From assembly GCF_002844235.1 (NCBI RefSeq), contig NZ_PGTS01000004.1, positions 1 through 64,000 on the forward strand: DNA of 64,000 nt, read 5' to 3'. Shown here in pieces: positions 60,185-64,000 of this stretch; positions within the stretch are counted from its first letter, which is position 1, and each line of letters opens with the position of its first letter. The translations under genes and the position numbers were made by a program. Source of the DNA: Thalassospira povalilytica (GTDB lineage: Bacteria; Pseudomonadota; Alphaproteobacteria; Rhodospirillales; Thalassospiraceae). The notes below the pieces were generated by a model, which ran no database searches, was not told the DNA's origin, and saw nothing but the letters and a program-made list of their open reading frames with translations.

Positions 60185-61582
60185 ATGTGGCTGCCAGACA
60201 TCAATCTCAGCGGCGAAACAGGTCCGAAATACAAGGCACTGGTCGAAGCAATCATCACCGATATCGAGTCGGGCAGATTGCGCCACGACGTTCGCATGCC
60301 AACCCATCGCGAACTGGCCTATCGCCTGAAAGTCAGCGTGCAAACCGTCAGTGCGGCCTACAAGGAAGTCGAACGCCAGGGCTATCTCAGATCCGAACGC
60401 CGCCGCGGCACCTTTGTCCAGGCGCGCCTGACCGACCGGGCATCTACCTTTATCCTCGACAGTCGGCAACCCGACCTGATCGACCTGTCAATCGTACGCG
60501 CCGCCTATACCGATTTTCACAATGATCTGTCGCGTCAGATCAATACCCGCCTGTCCGAAGAACCGCATCACAGCTGGATGGAAAGCTGCCGTCCGGTCGC
60601 CGGGTTTGAATATCACCGTGACATCGGCCGCACCTGGCTTGCCGGACATGGCGTTGATGTTGCCATCCCCAATCTTTTGATCACCAATGGCGCGGCACAG
60701 GGGGTTTTCACCGCCCTGGCCACCGTTGTTCAGCCTGACGACGTGGTTCTGACCGAAAGTCTGACCGACCATGGGGTCATCGGAACGGCGAGTATCCTGC
60801 GCTTTAAACTCGGCGCCCTGCCCACCGATGACGAAGGCATCCTGCCCGATGCCTTTGAACGCGAATGCCGCAACCGGCAGATCCGCGCCCTTGTCGTCAC
60901 CCCGATTTTCACCAACCCGACCAACTGTCTGATGGGGCTGGAACGGCGCAAGAAGATCGCTGAAATCGCCGAACATTACGGTGTGTATGTCATTGAAGAT
61001 GACGTCTATCGCCCGCTTCTTGAACAAAACCTGCCCCCGATCACAAGCTTTTTGCCCAAGCTCGGCTTCCATGTTTCAAGCCTGACCAAGATCGTCATGC
61101 CGGGCCTGCGCACCGGTTTCCTGACAGTTCCCCAGCACTTGTCGATTCGCGCCAGCAGCGTGTTGCGCGTCACCGGCTGGATGGGGACTCCGATGATGGC
61201 AGAGATCGGCGCACGCTGGATTGTCGATGGTACGGTCGAACAGGCCGTCACCGTGCAACGCGCCCTGATGCGCGAACGCCAGGCCCTTGTCGCCGATATT
61301 CTGGGCAGTGCGGTCGTGCGCCATCACCCGACATCCCTAAGCGCCTGGGTTCGTATTCCCGCCCATTGGCAGGAAGAATGGTTTGCCTCCGAACTGCGTA
61401 AAAACGGCATTGCGGTTACGATTTCCGACCCCTTCATGACCGTAAAGGTCCCCCGCCCCAATGCCATTCGCATCTGCCTTGGCGGGGCCCCCGACACCCC
61501 GACATTGCATCACGGGCTGATGCAAATCCGCCATACCATGGAACAGATGCCCGGCGTCCATGCCTTCGACGTTATGTATTGA
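60185..61582 (+). CDS. enuR: MocR-type regulator of ectoine catabolism (EnuR-like)
   Basis: 465 residues. An N-terminal GntR winged helix (about 14-80, YKALVEAIITDIESGRLRHD, MPTHRELAYRLKVSVQTVSAAYKEVERQGYL) is joined to a fold type I aminotransferase-like domain. The PLP-binding Lys is K302 in SSLTKIVMPGLRTGF, the same number I recall for Ruegeria pomeroyi EnuR. In EnuR the catabolic intermediates ADABA and DABA bind PLP and relieve repression. Flanking identical inverted repeats, one overlapping its own stop codon, are its likely binding sites. A generic MocR or PdxR label would be the fallback. Confidence 0.88.
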   Translation: MWLPDINLSGETGPKYKALVEAIITDIESGRLRHDVRMPTHRELAYRLKVSVQTVSAAYKEVERQGYLRSERRRGTFVQARLTDRASTFILDSRQPDLIDLSIVRAAYTDFHNDLSRQINTRLSEEPHHSWMESCRPVAGFEYHRDIGRTWLAGHGVDVAIPNLLITNGAAQGVFTALATVVQPDDVVLTESLTDHGVIGTASILRFKLGALPTDDEGILPDAFERECRNRQIRALVVTPIFTNPTNCLMGLERRKKIAEIAEHYGVYVIEDDVYRPLLEQNLPPITSFLPKLGFHVSSLTKIVMPGLRTGFLTVPQHLSIRASSVLRVTGWMGTPMMAEIGARWIVDGTVEQAVTVQRALMRERQALVADILGSAVVRHHPTSLSAWVRIPAHWQEEWFASELRKNGIAVTISDPFMTVKVPRPNAIRICLGGAPDTPTLHHGLMQIRHTMEQMPGVHAFDVMY

Positions 61583-61604
61583 TTTTTGTGCCATGACAAA
61601 AATC
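61581..61604. promoter_or_regulatory. Predicted EnuR operator 2
   Basis: A perfect 9-bp inverted repeat GATTTTTGT/ACAAAAATC around GCCATG. It shares the core TTTTGT-NNCATG-ACAAAA with operator 1. It overlaps the enuR stop codon and lies 3 bp before the -35 of the candidate uehB promoter. Confidence 0.65.
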
Positions 61605-61607
61605 TGA

Positions 61608-61635
61608 TTGAACCGTCACAAAGCGTTTTTATTCT
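61608..61635 (+). promoter_or_regulatory. Candidate promoter for uehB-uehC-eut genes
   Basis: TTGAAC (61608-61613) and TATTCT (61630-61635) with a 16-bp spacer, giving a leader of about 100 nt before uehB. Confidence 0.45.
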
Positions 61636-61738
61636 GACCAGACCGGCGCGAAGCGAACGGCAATACTGTGTGGGAGGGAACCATTCACCGCACATCACGT
61701 TCTGCAACAATGTCTCGCACGCGCATCAAGGAGGTCGT

Positions 61739-62320
61739 ATGTCAGGTTCAAACGGGGAGACCCCCGCCCCGAGTGGTGGGGTGTTGGGCATTCTGAAACG
61801 TCTTGATGACGGGTTATCCGTGATCGAGCGTCAGCTTCTGGGGTGGAGCATCGTGATCATGGCGGTCAATACCGTCGCCAACGTGATCATGCGCCTTGTC
61901 TTCAGTTCGAGCATCTTCTTTTCCGAAGAACTCAATCAGTTTCTGATCATTCTTGTCACATTCGTCGGCATCAGCGAGGCCGCCCGCATGGGGCGCCATA
62001 TTCGCATGTCCGCCTTTACCGACATGCTCGGCCCGACGACCAGCAAGATCATGATGATCATCATCACCACCGGGACCGCCTGCCTTCTGTTTCTTCTGGC
62101 CTGGTATTCCGTCGATTATGTGATGTCCCTGATCAAGTCGAACCGCCTGACCCCGGCCTTGCGCATACCGTATTACTTCACCGTCCTCTGGGTTCCGTTC
62201 GGTCTGACCGTCACCGGCATCCAGTTCCTGTTTGCCGCTGCAACGAACATCTTCAAACCGGGGACCCATCTGTCCTATCGGGTCGAAGACACGTTCGAAG
62301 CCGAAGATCATCACCTGTAA
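61739..62320 (+). CDS. uehB: TRAP transporter small permease (UehB-like, DctQ family)
   Basis: 193 residues from the ATG at 61739, which has AAGGAGG upstream; the frame is open further upstream without a ribosome site. Four membrane helices (about 35-55, 65-83, 105-127, 148-170) and the DctQ-type stretch FFSEELNQFLIILVTFVGISEAARMGRHIRM are present. The N-terminus is a polar leader of about 30 residues. It pairs with the large permease, 13 bp downstream, and uses UehA as its binding protein. Confidence 0.9.
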   Translation: MSGSNGETPAPSGGVLGILKRLDDGLSVIERQLLGWSIVIMAVNTVANVIMRLVFSSSIFFSEELNQFLIILVTFVGISEAARMGRHIRMSAFTDMLGPTTSKIMMIIITTGTACLLFLLAWYSVDYVMSLIKSNRLTPALRIPYYFTVLWVPFGLTVTGIQFLFAAATNIFKPGTHLSYRVEDTFEAEDHHL

Positions 62321-62333
62321 GGAGGACGGAAAA

Positions 62334-63617
62334 ATGGATCTTGGAACCTCAATCCTTCTGGTGATGCTGGTCCTGCTGGTACTTGGCTTCCCGATGATGG
62401 TACCGCTGGCAACCGCCAGCGTCGTTGCATTCGCCTTTTACATGCCGATCCCGGAACGCATCCTGATTCAGCAAATGGTCACCGGCATTTCGCCCGTGGC
62501 CCTGATCGCGGTGCCGATGTTTATCTTTGCCGCCGATATCGTGACAAAGGGCCATACAGCCAATCGGCTGATTGATCTTGCCATGACATTTGTCGGTCAT
62601 GTGCGTGGCGGTCTTGCTGTGACCACCGCCCTTGGCTGTACGCTGTTTGGCGCGGTATCGGGCTCGACCCAGGCAACCGTTGTTGCAATGGGGGGACCGC
62701 TGCGTCCCAAGATGCTCAAGGCCGGCTACGAAGACAAATTCGCCATGGCCCTGATCATCAATGCCAGTGACATTGCCTTTTTGATCCCGCCATCAATCGG
62801 CATGATCGTGTTTGGTGTGGTTGGCAAGGTTTCGATTGGCGAGCTGTTCCTCGCGGGGATTGGTCCGGGCATTCTGATCCTGATCATGTTCTCGCTTTAC
62901 TGCATGTATTACGCCAAAAAGAACAATATCCCGACCATCCCGCGCATGACCTGGGCGGAACGCGGACGGGCCGTGATCAATGCCGGTCCGGCGATCATGT
63001 TCCCGGTTCTGATTGTCGGGGGCATCTATCTGGGTTGGGTCAGCCCGACCGAGGTCGCAGCCGTCGCCGTGGTTTATGCAATCATTCTTGAAGTTCTGAT
63101 CTTCAAATCGGTCAAATGGTCCGAATTGCTTGAAATTGCGCGCTCCACCGGCCTGATTACCGCAGTTGTGTTTATTCTGGTTGGCGCTGGAACAACATTC
63201 TCGTTTGTCATTTCCTTTGCTCAGATCCCGCAGCATGTCATTGGTGCGCTGGGTCTTGAAGGTGCCAACCCCTACATCATTCTGGCCGCCATCTGCATCG
63301 CGTTCTTTATCGGTTGCATGTTTGTCGACCCGATTGTCGTCATTCTGGTTCTGACACCGATCTTCATGCCGCTGGTCAATCAGGCCGGTCTTGATCCGGT
63401 TCTGGTCGGCACACTGGTAACACTTCAGGTCGCGATCGGATCGGCGACACCACCATTCGGGTGCGATATCTTTACGGCCATCGCGATCTTCAGGCGACCC
63501 TATGCCGAGGTCATTCGCGGGACGCCACCGTTCATTTTCATGCTGCTGCTGGCAGCGGTGATTCTGATTTTCGTTCCGCAGATCGCGTTGTTCCTGCCTG
63601 AACTGGCGTTCCGTTAA
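62334..63617 (+). CDS. uehC: TRAP transporter large permease (UehC-like, DctM family)
   Basis: 427 residues from the ATG at 62334, with AAGGAGG upstream. A polytopic membrane protein with about 11-12 helices. DctM signatures: PVALIAVPMFIFAADIV, GCTLFGAVSGSTQATVVAMGGPLRP, SDIAFLIPPSIGMIVFG and the late GSATPPFGCDIFTAI. It forms the Na+-driven transport channel with UehB. A perfect 9-bp hairpin (63682-63715) separates it from eutA. Confidence 0.93.
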   Translation: MDLGTSILLVMLVLLVLGFPMMVPLATASVVAFAFYMPIPERILIQQMVTGISPVALIAVPMFIFAADIVTKGHTANRLIDLAMTFVGHVRGGLAVTTALGCTLFGAVSGSTQATVVAMGGPLRPKMLKAGYEDKFAMALIINASDIAFLIPPSIGMIVFGVVGKVSIGELFLAGIGPGILILIMFSLYCMYYAKKNNIPTIPRMTWAERGRAVINAGPAIMFPVLIVGGIYLGWVSPTEVAAVAVVYAIILEVLIFKSVKWSELLEIARSTGLITAVVFILVGAGTTFSFVISFAQIPQHVIGALGLEGANPYIILAAICIAFFIGCMFVDPIVVILVLTPIFMPLVNQAGLDPVLVGTLVTLQVAIGSATPPFGCDIFTAIAIFRRPYAEVIRGTPPFIFMLLLAAVILIFVPQIALFLPELAFR

Positions 63618-63681
63618 CCGACACCAGTCTGGCAGAAACCGGGCACTGTCCCGGAAACAAATTCGACAGCATGTGAAACCC

Positions 63682-63715
63682 GGGGCGGTCCCGATCAAAA
63701 CATAAAGACCGCCCC
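63682..63715 (+). repeat. Intercistronic hairpin between uehC and eutA
   Basis: GGGGCGGTC/GACCGCCCC with a 16-base loop and no T-run. It probably stabilises the uehBC transcript end or lowers read-through rather than ending transcription. Confidence 0.55.
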
Positions 63716-63734
63716 ATCCATGGAGTTCAGGACG

Positions 63735-64000
63735 ATGTCCGTATCCCCAGCGGTCACGCCAGAGCCGGTAGACCTGCCCTATTTTCCTGATCCGGTCGGA
63801 CCGGCGGGCAAGATTGGGCTGATCACACTGGCGACTGACTTCAACAGCGAGGATGACCTGCGCGGCATCCTGCCAGCCGATATTCGTCTGTTCACCACCC
63901 GGATTGAAAATGCCAATCCGGTCACGGTCGAAAACCTGCGTGCGATGGCCGATGACCTGCCACGCGCGGCGCGCACCTTGCTGCCCGGATACGGGGTGGA
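63735..64000 (+). CDS. eutA: Ectoine utilization protein EutA (5' part only)
   Basis: The first 88 codons are visible; the gene runs off the right edge. AGGA lies 2 bases before the ATG. The sequence PAGKIGLITLATDFNSEDDL, LPADIRLFTTRIENANPVTVENLRAM and RTLLPGYGV matches the start of the Asp/Glu racemase/arylmalonate decarboxylase superfamily, specifically the EutA type that follows the ueh transporter in ectoine clusters. EutA is proposed to act on hydroxyectoine stereochemistry. The catalytic cysteines lie beyond the window, so the name rests partly on context. Confidence 0.78.
   Translation, partial: MSVSPAVTPEPVDLPYFPDPVGPAGKIGLITLATDFNSEDDLRGILPADIRLFTTRIENANPVTVENLRAMADDLPRAARTLLPGYGV

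Overview
The window reads as chromosomal DNA of a marine, motile alphaproteobacterium, most likely Rhodospirillales and close to Thalassospira. This is inferred from gene content (SUV3-like helicase followed by an S4 protein, DUF4169 protein, malic enzyme-PTA fusion, short HPF, L-malyl-CoA lyase, an ectoine-catabolism cluster, a bacterial voltage-gated Na+ channel) and a moderate GC content; no rRNA is present to confirm it. There is no transposase, integrase, phage gene or CRISPR array. It looks like normal chromosome with a few accessory islets.

Layout. 1-7.1 kb (minus): a type I secretion operon with two half-size ABC exporters and an HlyD adaptor, then the start of a giant Ig/cadherin-like repeat protein that runs off the left edge. 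7.3-10.6 kb (minus): S4-domain protein and SUV3-like helicase. 10.8-11.9 kb: two-gene islet with an HNH-type nuclease. 11.9-13.1 kb: soxR divergent from an FMN reductase behind a SoxR-type box. 13.3-17.8 kb: hpf, htpG, dgt, small membrane proteins. 17.9-26.5 kb: OmpA-like lipoprotein, AsmA-like protein, xthA (TTG start), FAH-family hydrolase, P-type ATPase, hydroxyacid dehydrogenase, SH3 protein. 26.7-34 kb: orphan flagellin-like protein, rlmD, a degenerate GGDEF-EAL protein, mgtE. 34-39.5 kb: maeB, tRNA-Leu(GAG), lipB overlapping a CZB-GGDEF (DgcZ-like) cyclase, and a winged-helix/RMF-like fusion. 40-49.5 kb: DUF4169 protein, lipoprotein, two identical tRNA-Arg(ACG) genes, fasciclin protein, GcvR-like ACT protein, membrane diguanylate cyclase, malyl-CoA lyase, quinone oxidoreductase with HxlR regulator, GNAT protein, accA. 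49.6-55 kb: NavBac channel, metallo-beta-lactamase-fold protein, and a 1078-residue ABC-exporter/cNMP-binding fusion.

55.1-64 kb is an ectoine/5-hydroxyectoine uptake and catabolism cluster: semialdehyde dehydrogenase (doeC/ssd), aminotransferase (doeD/atf), TRAP transporter (uehA inverted; uehB and uehC), the MocR-type regulator enuR, and the start of eutA at the right edge. Two near-identical inverted repeats flank enuR, each just upstream of a candidate promoter, and are the best candidates for its operators.

The most unusual object is the ABC/cNMP fusion at 51.4-54.7 kb. Its nucleotide-binding domain is interrupted by about 330 residues that contain a diverged internal repeat of about 158 residues, while the Q-loop, signature and H-loop motifs are degenerate. 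Other points worth a look are the paired type I exporters that both lack a canonical LSGGQ, the RMF-like domain fused to a winged helix, the HNH islet, and the GGDEF-EAL protein with both active sites damaged.
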